A stretch of 64,000 nt of DNA. It comes from Beverwykella pulmonaria. Its lineage: Eukaryota; Ascomycota; Dothideomycetes; Pleosporales; Melanommataceae. Positions 34,761 to 45,092 of this stretch are shown piece by piece. The notes beneath the pieces are model-generated. The model did no database searches, was not told where the DNA came from, and worked only from the letters and a program-made list of their open reading frames with translations. The stretch lies in NCBI GenBank assembly GCA_001599595.1, contig BCHH01000004.1, positions 255,905 through 319,904 on the forward strand. The letters are read 5' to 3'. Made by a program: the position numbers and the translations under genes. Position 1 is the stretch's first letter. Every line of letters starts with the position of its first letter.

Positions 34761-36871
34761 ATGCGACCTCGACTAAATGGCCATGACAGCGATGGGTCTC
34801 TTGATATCCTCCTAGAACAGCGGCGGACATCGGCTCACCCTTCGAAAACGTCCATCTTTCGACAGCGTTTCCAATCGTTGCTGCGATCACTGAAGCTCAA
34901 ATTGCTTACCCATATCCTCGTTCTGAGGTCAGACAAGGAGCGACCCAAGGTGGCCTTGCACCGGAGCCGAGGGGTTGTTTTCCTGCATTGTCTACTACAC
35001 GTCCCGCCATTCGCTGGAGCGTTAACGCTCATCTTACTCAACCTAATCGGTCTCTTCGTCAGCTACAGCCCCTATGGCACGACGGCGTTTCAGTTCGCCG
35101 CGAAGTTTCACGAATTGCTCATCCAGGCTTCCCTTAGCGCCATCTTGCTAGACGCTGTGCGTAGCCAGGCTTTCGGAAGCTATCTGCCTTTCGGATTTTT
35201 CGTTGCCCCAGTGCAGACATCATCCATCTCCTACCTTTGGTCACTTGAATACTGGTCCGCCCTCAGCTCTTCAAAGCTACCTTTGAGATCAAGAGTCACG
35301 ACCGGTTTGCTTTTGTTTTTCACAATTTCGTTAGCGGCATTAGCAGGGCCTTCAAGTGCGGTCGCGATGATTCCGCGGCCTGTCACGAGCACGAAGGGCT
35401 TAAGCACAGAGGATTTTCGCGTTGACCCACTGTCGAGCAAGGTATATCCATCGTACATTTTTCCAGCAGCCATGGATGCAACAATGAACTTTGCGTTGTA
35501 AGTGTAGATCTACTATAACACTCAGGGCGGTGGATTTGTTATTGGTCGAAACTAATGGTAGCTCATAGTCCGCCTGGATTCCTATCTATACTCGGCTCAC
35601 TTAACACCGGTACTCTGCTAGGCTCTTCTCCGAGTCTTAATTGGGATGTTGTCATACAAGAGGAGTTTTCGGATTCGCTCCTGTGGCTTTCGAGGTTGAT
35701 GAATGTTCAAATACAAGAGGCAAGTTTGGAATACCCGAGAGGAATTGCGTCTTTGCCTGTCGTCGACTTGAGCGAAGCATTAGCTTTCAAGTATCTGATG
35801 AATGTAAAGTTGGGGTCAAATGCGGAGTTACTTTTGCATATCGATGCATTGACGTTTTCGCTTCAAGCATCACATGCACTAGTCTCCGTTCGGTGTCACT
35901 CGCAGGTCTGGAAAGATTGGAATGACGAAACTCCGTTGATTCAACTGCCGACTGAAGATGGCACAGACACGCGAGACTTAGGTACGCTTGTAGAACTAGT
36001 AGGTCCTAAATCGCTTAAACCCGGCACCAAGTGGAAGAAAGCGCCCAATGGATCGGACTACTCGATAGTGGCTATTATTTACGAGAACAGTGCGACGGCA
36101 AATGAGTTAGAGGTTTACACCTGCGGGGTTCGTGCCTCCTGGGAACACGCCAGATACGAGATAAGCGGTGCCTTCGACTCTCAAACTGTCCAATCGATCC
36201 CCAATCATCGAGATAAGCCTGAAATGGAGTCGCTGATTCCCATAGAAATAGAATGGGCAAAGAATGTTTCTGCTATTCTTGATTCAACATCCGACGGTTT
36301 CTCTTATCTCCTACCGTACAAAAGGGACATCGCCGAGAACTACGGGTCTACACCTATGGAGGCGTATCTTGCTGGCGTTCTGGCACAAGCAATTGCAAGT
36401 AAAAACTATACATCGACCGCCTCAGACCCCACTTTGTCTGACGGCGACCCTGGCTACAATACGAGTTGCCCACCCGACTTCGCGATCAACACGACTAACT
36501 GTACCAATTACAGTATACAGCTCTTTGTATCTGGGTATGGCTTCGGGATGACTGACACCTCCATTATCCTCTCAATTCTGGTCTTATTTGCCTACTGTAC
36601 TTCGGTGCTCGTATACCTTGTTACTGCACTGATTCAAGGAACATCATCTACTGCCCTTGATACTCCAGCTGAGCTAGTCGCACTGGCTCTGCAATCAAGG
36701 CATCCGAAGCATCTGGGAAATACCTCCGTTGGAATCGAGACCATAGCAACTCTACGAGCGCCCGTAGGCATACGCGTCAATACGCAAGATAGCTTTGAAT
36801 TGGTGTTTAAAGATGACCCAGGACAGAAGGAGAGAGTCTTGACGGAGGTTGAGTCGAACAAAGCGTACTGA
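34761..36871 (+). CDS. Large polytopic membrane protein, fungal-specific, unknown function
   Basis: Two exons (34761-35497, 35569-36871) with a 71-bp intron encode 679 residues. Hydrophobic segments lie near residues 72-101, 112-131, 140-160 and 179-205, then a long, probably extracellular domain with several N-glycosylation sequons (NYTS, NTSC, NTTN), then a single helix near 575-602 (SIILSILVLFAYCTSVLVYL) and a short cytosolic tail. I recognise the layout as a common Pezizomycotina family of hypothetical membrane proteins (conserved HCLLHVPPFAGALTL) but know no function for it. The intron is in phase and the frame intact, so the gene looks functional. Confidence 0.85.
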
Positions 36872-37237
36872 ATTTTGGCACATCATTGAATAAGAGAGGA
36901 CTGCAGTCTTATCAGCGACTCTTCATCAGGCTTGATGAAACTTCTCCGAGCGAATTAGAAGAATGGAAAGACACGCCGTGAGCAGAAATTCGACTCCAGC
37001 CACAGTTTTTCTAGACCTTGTCCCAGCAAGCGAACGATACAAACGATACAATGCATCGCAGGTTAATCGAGGACGCAGGACTTTCACGAAGGATTTTCCT
37101 GCCTCAGTATCAAGGAGACGTCTGATAAGTCCGCCTCGGTCAATATCCACAGTAATTGAACGGCCCATCCGTCTCTTCTCAAAGTCTTCCAGCACCCTCT
37201 TGAATACGAATTATTGGTTATTTCCACCCTACACAAC
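36872..37237. other. Intergenic, no supported gene
   Basis: Short interval between the membrane protein gene and the flavoenzyme pseudogene. No domains seen. Confidence 0.4.
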
Positions 37238-37695
37238 CTACCATTCTGCATCAACACTCCCTGCTCTCCGTCGCACCCCCAACTCGTCGCTCCCCACTGC
37301 AGTTGTCGCGCAAAATAAGCCAGTCGGATCATACTTTTGCTTGGTCTGCAACAATCGCTCATACTGCTCTCCATAAAAGTCCTCCTACCACCTCGGCTCA
37401 TCGACAGCCGCCTCATTCAAATAACCCTCACTTGCAGGCGCCAGCTTTCTCCACGGCTCTATGGTCTCGTCCATCAGTTCTGCATTCGCAGCTCTGATTT
37501 CAGCAGCAGTGGCGTTTTTGTGGAAAGAGGAGGACGGGCTGATGGCGAAGGCCTATGAGTTGCGCCATGCGGAGGAGACGCTGTTGTTAACGTTTGGTGG
37601 TTTTGGGGGGCTTTGTGGTAGGCTATGAAGTGTTTGCCGCTGTTGACGTGCTCTTCTAATAAAGTTAAGGCGGTGTTTGGCTTTATAGGATTGGT
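37238..37695 (-). pseudogene. C-terminal relic of a berberine-bridge-type FAD oxidase
   Basis: Minus-strand frames read LEEHVNSGKHFIAYHKAPQ, then after a frameshift SVSSAWRNS, a TAG, AANAELMDETIEPWRKLAP, then EPRW, a TAG, EDFYGEQYERLLQTKQKYDP and GLFCATTAVGSDE, ending with a further frameshift before NGRLCRV. This is the BBE C-terminal domain order of secreted FAD-linked oxidoreductases (x-FYG-x-x-Y-x-RLL...YDP). At least two stops and two frameshifts show it is dead. The FAD-binding N-terminal half is absent from the surrounding sequence. Confidence 0.75.
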
Positions 37696-38447
37696 GAAGT
37701 GACCTTTTGGTATCAGGCGGTGAATCGATTTGCATGCATCTTCACTGTTTGGTGGATTGACTGTATAGTGGTTCTATCTATCACGCATCATCATCAAGGA
37801 AGTAGGTGTTTATCTTGTTTGCAACGCTTGATTTGGGGGCGTAAGCTCAGGGGCAGCTCCCGTAGTCGAGTCTCGTGTGAGAGCTCTCATGGCCCAGCCA
37901 CGTGCGAGCTATGAGACACCCTCCGAGGGTACTCAGGGCTTACAGAGATTGGAGAGTACGTAGTACGTAGTACTCTGAGTGGGAGCTGGCCACCCGGTCT
38001 CTGGATATATACAGAAAAAGCAAAGAATCAAATACAAAAAACCCAACACAAGTAGTTTGAGCTCGTGTAGAACTTTTTGGGATGGTGGGTGGGGATACAA
38101 ATCGAGCCATGTTAGCCTATTGAGCGTACAATGAGGCTGTTGATGATATTTGAGGAGAGATGGACAAGGTGGAGGAGAAGGACGAGAGAGTTCTGCCCGG
38201 AGGCACCAAGGCCCGTGCCGGGATTTGGCATCAACCACATGATATAGAACCAACCAATTTACAGTGGTATTTGAGAATCATTTATATAAATGTCTACTCT
38301 GTGAGACCGCCGTTATGCGCTGCCATTCACAAGTTTAGTTACTACTTTCTTGATTGAATCCCTATTTCCCTTCACATCTTCTATCTGCCGTAGTCCTACA
38401 GTATTGTACAGTTAGGGAAGCAAATAACCTTCGACGGAACGGTGCCA
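37696..38447. other. Intergenic, no supported gene
   Basis: Contains GAGTACGTAGTACGTAGTAC (37952-37971), a short tandem of TACGTAG, and no coding sequence I can defend. Confidence 0.45.
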
Positions 38448-39944
38448 TTATCTCCTCCCATTTGCCCTCCATCTCCAACTCGAGTTCTTCGGGATGCGCC
38501 AATCACCGCTCAGCATAGCTTTCCAAAGTCCCCAAAATCCGCCAAACGGCCAGACGGAACGTATCCATAGACCCCAGTCTGATCGAGCCATCTGTTTGTA
38601 CTTCTCGATGTCGACATGCACTTTGTCATATACACCCGGGAATATATTAGCTCTGTATTTCGTTCGCAGACCTTCATGCCACTGCCGATCAAACTGATCC
38701 CAGAACTCTGATTCGGTGTAGTACGTGTGCGCATACAGCCACTTCATACCACCGAACTCCCCCAGCCTCTTCTCCAGCTGACGGTTCTTCTTCAAATACT
38801 CGTCCTTGTCCTTAGGACCGAAACCCCACAGTCCAATGTTCAGCATTTGGTCGGATGCTAGATTTCCCTTCGTATGCGGATGCATAGTCGGTTGCGGGCT
38901 CTGCTTCAACGGACACAGCCACATCGGCCAGATGTCAAAGGTCTCCGCGGTGTAGATAATGAACTTCTCTGCGTTCTGATACGGAAGGGCCATGTCCTGG
39001 ACTACATACCGACTCACTTCTCCACTAGCGTGAAGCGCACGGTAGAGCATCCGAGTATGGCAAAAGTCGTCCAGGAACCAGCGAGTATATTTGTTAAAGG
39101 GGAAGTTCATATACTTGAAGGCAGATTTGCCAACCCAAAAGCCTCCACGATCGTACCGAAACATGTACTCAGCAAGAGGGATGTACTCGGTAACAGCACC
39201 AGTCGCAGACCGTGTCTTTTCCGCGACATGGAGATAAAACCATGGATCCCGGGAATGGCTGAAAGTCTGAGGCGTTGCGTCGGCTGGAATGTCGTCGGTC
39301 ATCTCTCCGGTGATCACGGCACCGGCGGTTTGGGAAAAGAGAATCCCATCAACGTAGTGGTTCAATTCGTTCTTAGTCTGCTTCTCGACCTCTTCAATCG
39401 CTGCAGCTACGCTTGTTGTCGGGTGATATGTAGTCTTGACGAATTTCTTAGCTTCGATGAGCTGGAGCTCTACCAAAGTGGTGATCCCTAGCGTTCCGAC
39501 TGCTCCTGCAGCTCCACGGAAGAGGCTTTCGTTCTGTTTCTTAGATGCCGTCACAATCTCGCCATCCGCTAAGACCATCTCTACGGAGTTGATGGTTCTG
39601 TCGAAGAATCCGTACTTAAAGGAACTGCTTTCTCCAGCTGTCCCCGCATAGCCGCCACCCACAGTGATCCCTGGAAACTCCATGACCACAGGAGGAACAA
39701 GACCATGTGAAAGAGTTGCCTCTACCAGCCGATCCATTGGTACATTTGGCTCGACAAGCGCCGTGCGAGACTGGGGATCGACTTTGAGAACATTACGAAG
39801 TTCGCTAATGTCAACGACGCGCTTCTTGAATGATGGACGCGTGCTATTGGTTGAGCCGTGGGATATCCGAAAAGCCTCCTTGCGGGTGAAATGGTCCTTC
39901 ACTTTCGCTGCCACTTCAGCGACAACTCGCTGGTGCCGCTCCAT
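38448..39944 (-). CDS. DWF1/DHCR24-like FAD-binding oxidoreductase
   Basis: A single 498-residue exon. The N-terminal half is a PCMH/VAO-type FAD domain (RISHGSTNSTR, ALVEPNVPMDRLVEATLSHG, and the GITVGGGYAGTAGESSSF loop that contacts the pyrophosphate). The C-terminal half (YMFRYDRGGFWVGKSAFKY, NIGLWGFGP, FGGMKWLYAHTYYTE) matches the DIMINUTO/DHCR24 family, delta(24)-sterol reductases. In animals and plants these reduce the sterol side chain. Fungi make ergosterol with other enzymes, and fungal DWF1-like proteins are of uncertain substrate. No N-terminal membrane anchor is visible, unlike animal DHCR24. The frame is intact. Confidence 0.9.
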   Translation of the reverse strand: MERHQRVVAEVAAKVKDHFTRKEAFRISHGSTNSTRPSFKKRVVDISELRNVLKVDPQSRTALVEPNVPMDRLVEATLSHGLVPPVVMEFPGITVGGGYAGTAGESSSFKYGFFDRTINSVEMVLADGEIVTASKKQNESLFRGAAGAVGTLGITTLVELQLIEAKKFVKTTYHPTTSVAAAIEEVEKQTKNELNHYVDGILFSQTAGAVITGEMTDDIPADATPQTFSHSRDPWFYLHVAEKTRSATGAVTEYIPLAEYMFRYDRGGFWVGKSAFKYMNFPFNKYTRWFLDDFCHTRMLYRALHASGEVSRYVVQDMALPYQNAEKFIIYTAETFDIWPMWLCPLKQSPQPTMHPHTKGNLASDQMLNIGLWGFGPKDKDEYLKKNRQLEKRLGEFGGMKWLYAHTYYTESEFWDQFDRQWHEGLRTKYRANIFPGVYDKVHVDIEKYKQMARSDWGLWIRSVWPFGGFWGLWKAMLSGDWRIPKNSSWRWRANGRR

Positions 39945-40687
39945 AATGAACGAAAGAACTACGAATAAATAGAGGGGAATTAGAATATCAATGGAAAAGA
40001 CAGCTTGTGCTACTCATACATGAGGCACAGATGATGCTGAAGTTTGGAGAGAGTCGGCTAGATTCGAAATTTTCCCCATTCAACGCTAGTCACGAACGGA
40101 CTAGCTTACTTGGCCGTGCATATCTCTTGTTCCACCTCCTTCCACATCCACGTCCTCCCATCCTCTTCCCATTTCCATCTTCCACAAATATCCGGCCTCT
40201 GCACCAGATACACAAATAAAAGCTTTCGATGATCGTCTAATCTCTTTCAAAACTCAGGAATCATGCGGCTTCGCTTCGCACCTGAAGTAAAGACATCGAG
40301 TTCAGCACCCAATTACTCCTTGTTGGCTGAACCTGGCCAAAAGGCATGGCATCGCCCTGTATTCGTTTTCCGTAAATTCTACCACATATTATTCAGAAAA
40401 AGTGTTTTTTTGCATACAGTGCTGTTGCAGAGTGAATATACGCCGGCATCGAATGACTGACTGCTCACGAAAGCACACCCAAAAAAGTTGTTCTTACCTA
40501 TTACAACTACCACTGTTTCTAATACACTACCACCAATGTGGCCGTGCGGCGGAAATGGACTGAAATACCACTGTTTCTGACCCAAATGCCACTGATTCTG
40601 ACCTACTAAAATTTAGCGACGCCGTGCTAACAGGCGGCTGCCCCTGGCTTTTGCGCGGTTGCTCCCTAACTTTTAGGCGGTCGCTCC
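39945..40687. other. Intergenic with short simple repeats
   Basis: Around 40506-40600 three copies of a CCACTG(T/A)TTCT(A/G)A motif occur, and 40650-40697 holds two copies of a CTCCCTAACTT unit directly abutting the dioxygenase fragment. These may be the end of a decayed transposable element. No intact gene. Confidence 0.4.
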
Positions 40688-40948
40688 CTAACTTGATGCG
40701 AGCGCGTCCTTTTGCTCTTGCGGGCGTGCGAAGAACTTTGCCGAGTTCGCGAAGACGGTGGCTACCGTCGACGGCGAGATACCGTGGTTCTGGAGGTAGA
40801 TGAAGCCGGGGTTTTGGAACCCGTCCAAGATGGCCTTTGCCGTCTGCTTCTTGGAGACTGGGTCGTCGGAGAGGAAGGGCGCAAAGTCGATGAGGGGGAT
40901 GAAGAGGTCGTCTTTGGAGACGGCCGAATTGACCGTAATGTCGGGCAT
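40688..40948 (-). pseudogene. Truncated 2-oxoglutarate/Fe(II)-dependent dioxygenase (N-terminal domain only)
   Basis: 86 codons from ATG at 40948 read IPLIDFAPFLSDDPVSKK and DGFQNPGFIYLQNHGISPS, the standard DIOX_N (non-haem dioxygenase N-terminal) domain found in isopenicillin N synthase-like enzymes. The frame ends just after FFARPQEQKDALASS, exactly where a repeated CTCCCTAACTT block begins. The double-stranded beta-helix domain with the HxD...H iron ligands is missing downstream. It therefore looks like a gene broken by an insertion or rearrangement. Confidence 0.7.
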
Positions 40949-41372
40949 CGCTGCTCGGGTTGTGCTGTGTTCGCGTCGCCGCTTGTGGCTCGCCGAAGTC
41001 GACAGGATTTATGTCGCTGGAGGATTGAAACGGCCGCACTTGCTTGCCGGCTCGGGTGATGTACATGCGTCCTGTCTCCCTACCCAGCGGCGACCTCCGC
41101 CGTCGCTGCGGCGCCGAGAAGCACCAGGGCAGAGCTCGAAGCTGAGGGGTTACGGCCGAATGCGGAAAGTTGATACGAGGCTGGCATCAAATCATGGATT
41201 AAGTATCGGTTTTACGCCCATCGCATATTCTTTGAGACCCAGAGGGTTCGAGGGCGAAGCACGCACTGTGTGATAGGAGAGACATATAATAGGTAGGAGG
41301 TCATTTATCTATTTGAGATATATAAGGTTGTGTAAAAGTTGAAATGATATTCAATCATATATATGTATGGTC
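40949..41372. other. Intergenic, no supported gene
   Basis: Holds the presumed promoter of the truncated dioxygenase and the 3' end of the secreted-protein gene. No coding sequence I can defend. Confidence 0.4.
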
Positions 41373-42093
41373 TTAGAAAGATATACAGGTTGCTTCAGGT
41401 CCACCGGGAACCGGAGGTAGGACTCGGAGGCAAGCTTGCCCACAGCACAGGTCGGGACGATCAAACGTGCATTCATGTCCATTGGGGGAGCAGGTGATAC
41501 ATGCTGTTGTTGTAGCAACGACGTTGACCGTCTATAGAAACTCAGTCAACTTATGGGAGTGTATAGGGTCAAGATACAGATACATACCGAGGCGGGGGGC
41601 GTGACTGTGCGTGTAACTGGGGCCGGCATGGTCAGGCCTAGGCAGCTGCATGCAGTGGACAGTTTCGATGCAGCGAATGCGGAGAGAGCAGGCAGCTTCA
41701 TGCGCTTTTCCATAGCAGCGGCATCCTCGACCAAATCTGCATTGCGCTTCGCTGGAGCAGGGCATTGAGGTTGTATAGTCTCTACGGTTACCGTTGAGGT
41801 CGGGACGGTGCTGCTTCGTGATTAACTCGGCATGTAGAATAAAGGTGGCAGTAAACATACACGACAACGGGAGCGATAGTGGTGGTTTGCGTTGTTGGAG
41901 CGGGGATATGGAGGTATGAGCTGCAGAAAGTTGTTGCAGGGGGACCGAGGGCTTTCACAACGCCAAGAACGACATCTACTGCTTCGCAATTGATGCCCTT
42001 TTCCTGGTAATAAGTTGGCTTGGCTATCGGGTTTGCGTGTGCTGTTGCAGCTATGAAAAGGAGAAGCTGAGAATGGGAAATCGAAAGTCGCAT
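41373..42093 (-). CDS. Secreted Thr/Val-rich protein with KR sites and a cysteine-rich tail
   Basis: Three exons (42093-41861, 41810-41588, 41531-41373) joined by 50- and 56-bp GT-AG introns give 204 residues. Residues 1-20 are a signal peptide (MRLSISHSQLLLFIAATAHA). A Thr/Pro/Val-rich linker follows, then two dibasic sites (AKR and, fifteen residues later, EKR) that Kex2 could cut, and a C-terminal domain with CITCSPNGHEC, DLCCGQACL and a final Cys near the end. The CC pair is typical of knotted small secreted proteins. A TATA element lies upstream. No known family recognised; candidate extracellular or effector-type protein. The gene model is supported by phase and by repeated Thr-Val motifs across both junctions. 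Confidence 0.8.
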
Positions 42094-42221
42094 GTTTGAT
42101 GCGGCCTAGGGGGTATAACGATCCAATCTTCGAAAATTTGTGTAATGAGAATCCACGAGGAGTGAGGAGTGGGTTTGGAGAGTGAGGTAACACTTGAAGA
42201 GAGGCAGAAAGCTTCGTCTTG

Positions 42222-42230
42222 CTTTATATA
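42222..42230 (-). promoter_or_regulatory. TATA box of the secreted-protein gene
   Basis: TATATAAAG on the minus strand, about 130 bp upstream of the ATG at 42093, the usual spacing for a fungal TATA element. Confidence 0.6.
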
Positions 42231-42829
42231 GGTACCTTGATACCGTACAAACTTGTCGCTTCAAGAAGCACGTACCGCGTGCACGCCTAGATAGGGATCA
42301 AGCTGTCGATCGTTGACGAGCTAGGTACCGTAGACTTTATTGGTTTCAGCCGTCCCTATGGCCCAGATCGACGTGTCTCGCTTACTCCGTAGCAGCATTG
42401 GCCAATGATGTTGATCGAGGCTGCGGTTATCGGTGATTTGCAAAAGTCTCGTTCCCCCCTGGGCAGCTTTTTTTGCGAATTTTCGAACGCAACAATACAA
42501 AAGGCTATAATAACAAGAATAACGCTGCTTTAGTTACTATAAAAACTATATATAATTAATGCGCCTGCTTTCTTTTATCTATATTTAAATTATTAAGATA
42601 TTCCTATAAAGATTTGCGTAGAGCGTAGGTTAATTAGTGAGGCCCTTTTTCGCATGAAATTCGCGGTGTTGATCTGTCAGGGCAGTAAATCGAGGGATTT
42701 CTTGGCAGGCATCGCGTAATTCCCGACACCCTCTGATTTTCCTAGTTACTTCAAGAATTCATGAATTTGCCTGTGACGTGTCAGAAATCAAGGCCTACTC
42801 GTGTAATTGTAGCCAGGTAACTTGAGGAT
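42231..42829. other. AT-rich gene-free stretch
   Basis: 42480-42610 is markedly TA-rich and resembles RIP-decayed DNA. No gene seen. Confidence 0.5.
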
Positions 42830-43190
42830 GTGATTGCGTGTACAAAAGTCTTTACGGACGATTTTTTGGTGTTGTAGGAGAGCTGTTTTTGACGTGTTTT
42901 CAAGCCTCATCTTATATGTACGCGACCGATGCGCCCTCTGAGCTTGATGCAATTGAATACCCACCTACTATAACACCTACGCTAATGCCCCTTGCTCTCA
43001 CGCTTCGCCTTCAATATATTAAGTATACCTGCTGCAGCCACGGACTGTAAGAGGACCTTCTCAGAGCTTGGAGACTTACTAGAAGTACGACGACTCCGCA
43101 TAAAGCCCAACTTGCTCTCAGCGCTCTAGAGTCTCTGGAGTTGAAAGCGCCATGGCTTGAAGCCTCAGAAAAATCAATCAGGCACCTCTA
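42830..43190 (+). pseudogene. hAT transposase relic (C-terminal dimerisation domain)
   Basis: Plus-strand frames read ATDAPSELDAIEY and, after a frameshift, LLSRFAFNILSIPAAATDC then KRTFSELGDLLEVRRLRI, the hAT C-terminal dimerisation domain (normally LA-x-DILSIPA-x-S-x-x-x-R-x-FS). Downstream stops replace Gln (TAG in LLSAL*SLW) and Trp (TGA in SLWS*K), consistent with RIP or drift. No upstream DDE catalytic region survives nearby. Confidence 0.75.
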
Positions 43191-43305
43191 AGGTCTTCAT
43201 CTAGATAGATACAATATACACAATTGATGAAGTGCTCACGTGACTGGGCAATTCACTTTCTAAGGAATAAACAAGCCAACCAAGCCGCCAGGCGCATATT
43301 TTCCT

Positions 43306-43387
43306 AACAAACAAGCCAAACAAGCCAGCCCCTTGGTTGCTAACAAACAAGCAAGCCGGAGGGGCCGGCTTGTTTGGCTTGTTTGTT
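43306..43387. repeat. 21-bp perfect inverted repeat with 40-bp loop
   Basis: A 21-bp arm at 43306-43326 (core ACAAGCCAAACAAGCC) is exactly complementary to 43367-43387. The region 43268-43390 is crowded with further CAAGCC units. It lies about 120 bp beyond the hAT relic, so it could be the subterminal repeat zone of that element. Confidence 0.7.
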
Positions 43388-43604
43388 GCCAACTTTGTAC
43401 GCGATGCTTGCCAATAAATGCTTGAATGAAATCGTCGCTAGCTGAGACTTTCACAATCGAATTTGCATTCTTCGAGCATGGTTAGATCGTAATAAATCGA
43501 ACCTAGGGAGGAAGATTCCATCTGGTTTCCACGGAGAATTTACAGAGCAGAAAAGAGTGGTATGTTCTTAGACTGCGAAGTGTACAAAGAGTGCTAATAG
43601 ATCC

Positions 43605-43876
43605 TCATACCGTCACAAGCAGTATGGGGAAAGGCAGAGGCGTTTCAACCAGTGAGCTGAAGACATGCAGAAAGGTCTTGCGGCAGGGCGCATTGATTGA
43701 ATGAGATTGAGATGCTTCGTGCTGAATAGGATCTTCCTTTGGCGGTGAGGTGTCCGTCATGCCTAGCGCAGAGCCGAGCGGGGATGTGCTGCTGGCCGTC
43801 TTCGGTAGCGACTTGTCTGGCGCAGAGCCAAGCGGCGCGGTACTCATCGTCTTCGTTAGCGAGGTACTCGTACGGA
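43605..43876 (-). repeat. 54-bp tandem repeat within a short open frame
   Basis: Two copies of a 54-bp unit with GCGCAGAGCCxAGCGG occupy about 43768-43876, encoding repeated PLGSA segments on the minus strand. A partial third copy (CGTCTTCGGTGGCGAGGTAC) lies at 44723-44746. The frame begins with MSTAPLGSAPDKSLPK and stops at 43605. It might be the N-terminal exon of an unrecognised protein. Confidence 0.4.
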
Positions 43877-44055
43877 AAGCGGTTGTAAGCAAACCGGCAA
43901 CAATTCAAGCGAGGAAAATCAAGGTTTAAAGCTATAATATCATACAGCGTCCCTTTATTTGTAATGTGCAGCGGATAGTTAAAGGGCAAGGGACAAAATT
44001 TATTAGCCTTATTAGAACTACAGGATTGTCACGGTAACCACCGCGACACCAGTCC

Positions 44056-44120
44056 GAACGACGGTCCCGAACGACAGTCCCGAACGACGGTCCTGAACGA
44101 CGGTCCCAAACGACGGTCCC
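44056..44120. repeat. 13-bp minisatellite
   Basis: Five consecutive copies of GAACGACGGTCCC with one or two substitutions each. Confidence 0.9.
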
Positions 44121-44124
44121 GACA

Positions 44125-44266
44125 AGTACTGTACTCTGCAGCACAGTACTTCACACACCTGACATTGCGCACAATACCGACTAATACCCATTGCGCACAT
44201 CACTGTACTCTAACTCACAGTACACCAACAGCAACAACCGTCAGCACATTACTGTTACTCACAGTA
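44125..44266. repeat. Cluster of ACTGTACTC...CACAGTA palindromes
   Basis: Three related palindromic blocks lie at 44125-44150, 44201-44223 and 44251-44266, each with an ACTGT-TACTC arm and a CACAGTA arm. A fourth lies at 33161-33183. Confidence 0.65.
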
Positions 44267-45092
44267 GCTAAGGTTCCAAACTTCCAAGACTCTGCATCAA
44301 ATTCATAAGTATTCTTCTGGCACTATATTGGCTCCACGAGCACCTGGCCCCTTAAAAAGAACGCGTTGCAAACACGTTTAGAAAGTGTTTATATAGCGCT
44401 AATAAATTTTGTTACTTTTCCTTTTAACTGTCTGCTGTATGTTGCAAACATAAGGGCGCTGTAAGATATTATAACTTTAAAATCTTGCTCTATGTTAGTA
44501 TGTTGTTATTTGCATTTGCGTTTTAGATTTGGATTTTCCTCACTAGAATTGTTGCTGGTTTGCTTATATCTGCTTTCTGGACTTAAACCTTGCTCTGTGT
44601 TGGTATGTTATTATTCACGGGTGCGCATGCGTTTGTTGGTTTCTGCAATGTACGTTTTGCGTTTTGATTTTCCTCGCTTGAATTGTTGCCGGTTTGCTTA
44701 CAACCGCTTTCCGTATACTCGTCGTCTTCGGTGGCGAGGTACTCGTGCCAATTAGAGAATAACACACAGAGAGACAGACAAGGACAGAGAGAGGGATTTC
44801 AATCCCCTCATTGAGATTACAGGGAAGGAAGGAGCGTCGGCGTTTTGATAGCGAAGTTCTAAGTCCCGTTTTGGACTAGTGGGGATTTGGAATGCTAGCG
44901 CGATGTAACAAGCGACGCGTTGGACCCTCGACCACTTCTCATCCAACCCCATTTTGCTTTTTTCCCGGGAACGAAACATTCTCCATGTAGAATGGCAACA
45001 CATAGGAACTCCTCGGCGCTCCAATTGACACACAACCTTGGAACTAAGTGGACAAGCAGCTACTGCCCCGGATTTGATATCCAGGGCATCTT

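Larger units (their letters stand above)
43871..44715. repeat. 845-bp structure bounded by 52-bp perfect inverted repeats
   Basis: 43871-43922 and 44664-44715 are exact reverse complements over 52 bp (arms contain GCGGTTGTAAGCAAACCGGC). A third, diverged copy of the right arm lies directly upstream (about 44530-44580), part of an approximately 100-bp direct repeat. The interior contains a 13-bp minisatellite and short palindromes but no ORF. It may be a MITE-like or foldback element. Confidence 0.75.

Noticed and set aside
43848..44746. 24-bp similar sequences flanking the 52-bp inverted repeats as a long target duplication
   Set aside because: The same string belongs to a local 54-bp tandem repeat, so it is better explained by local duplication than by transposition.
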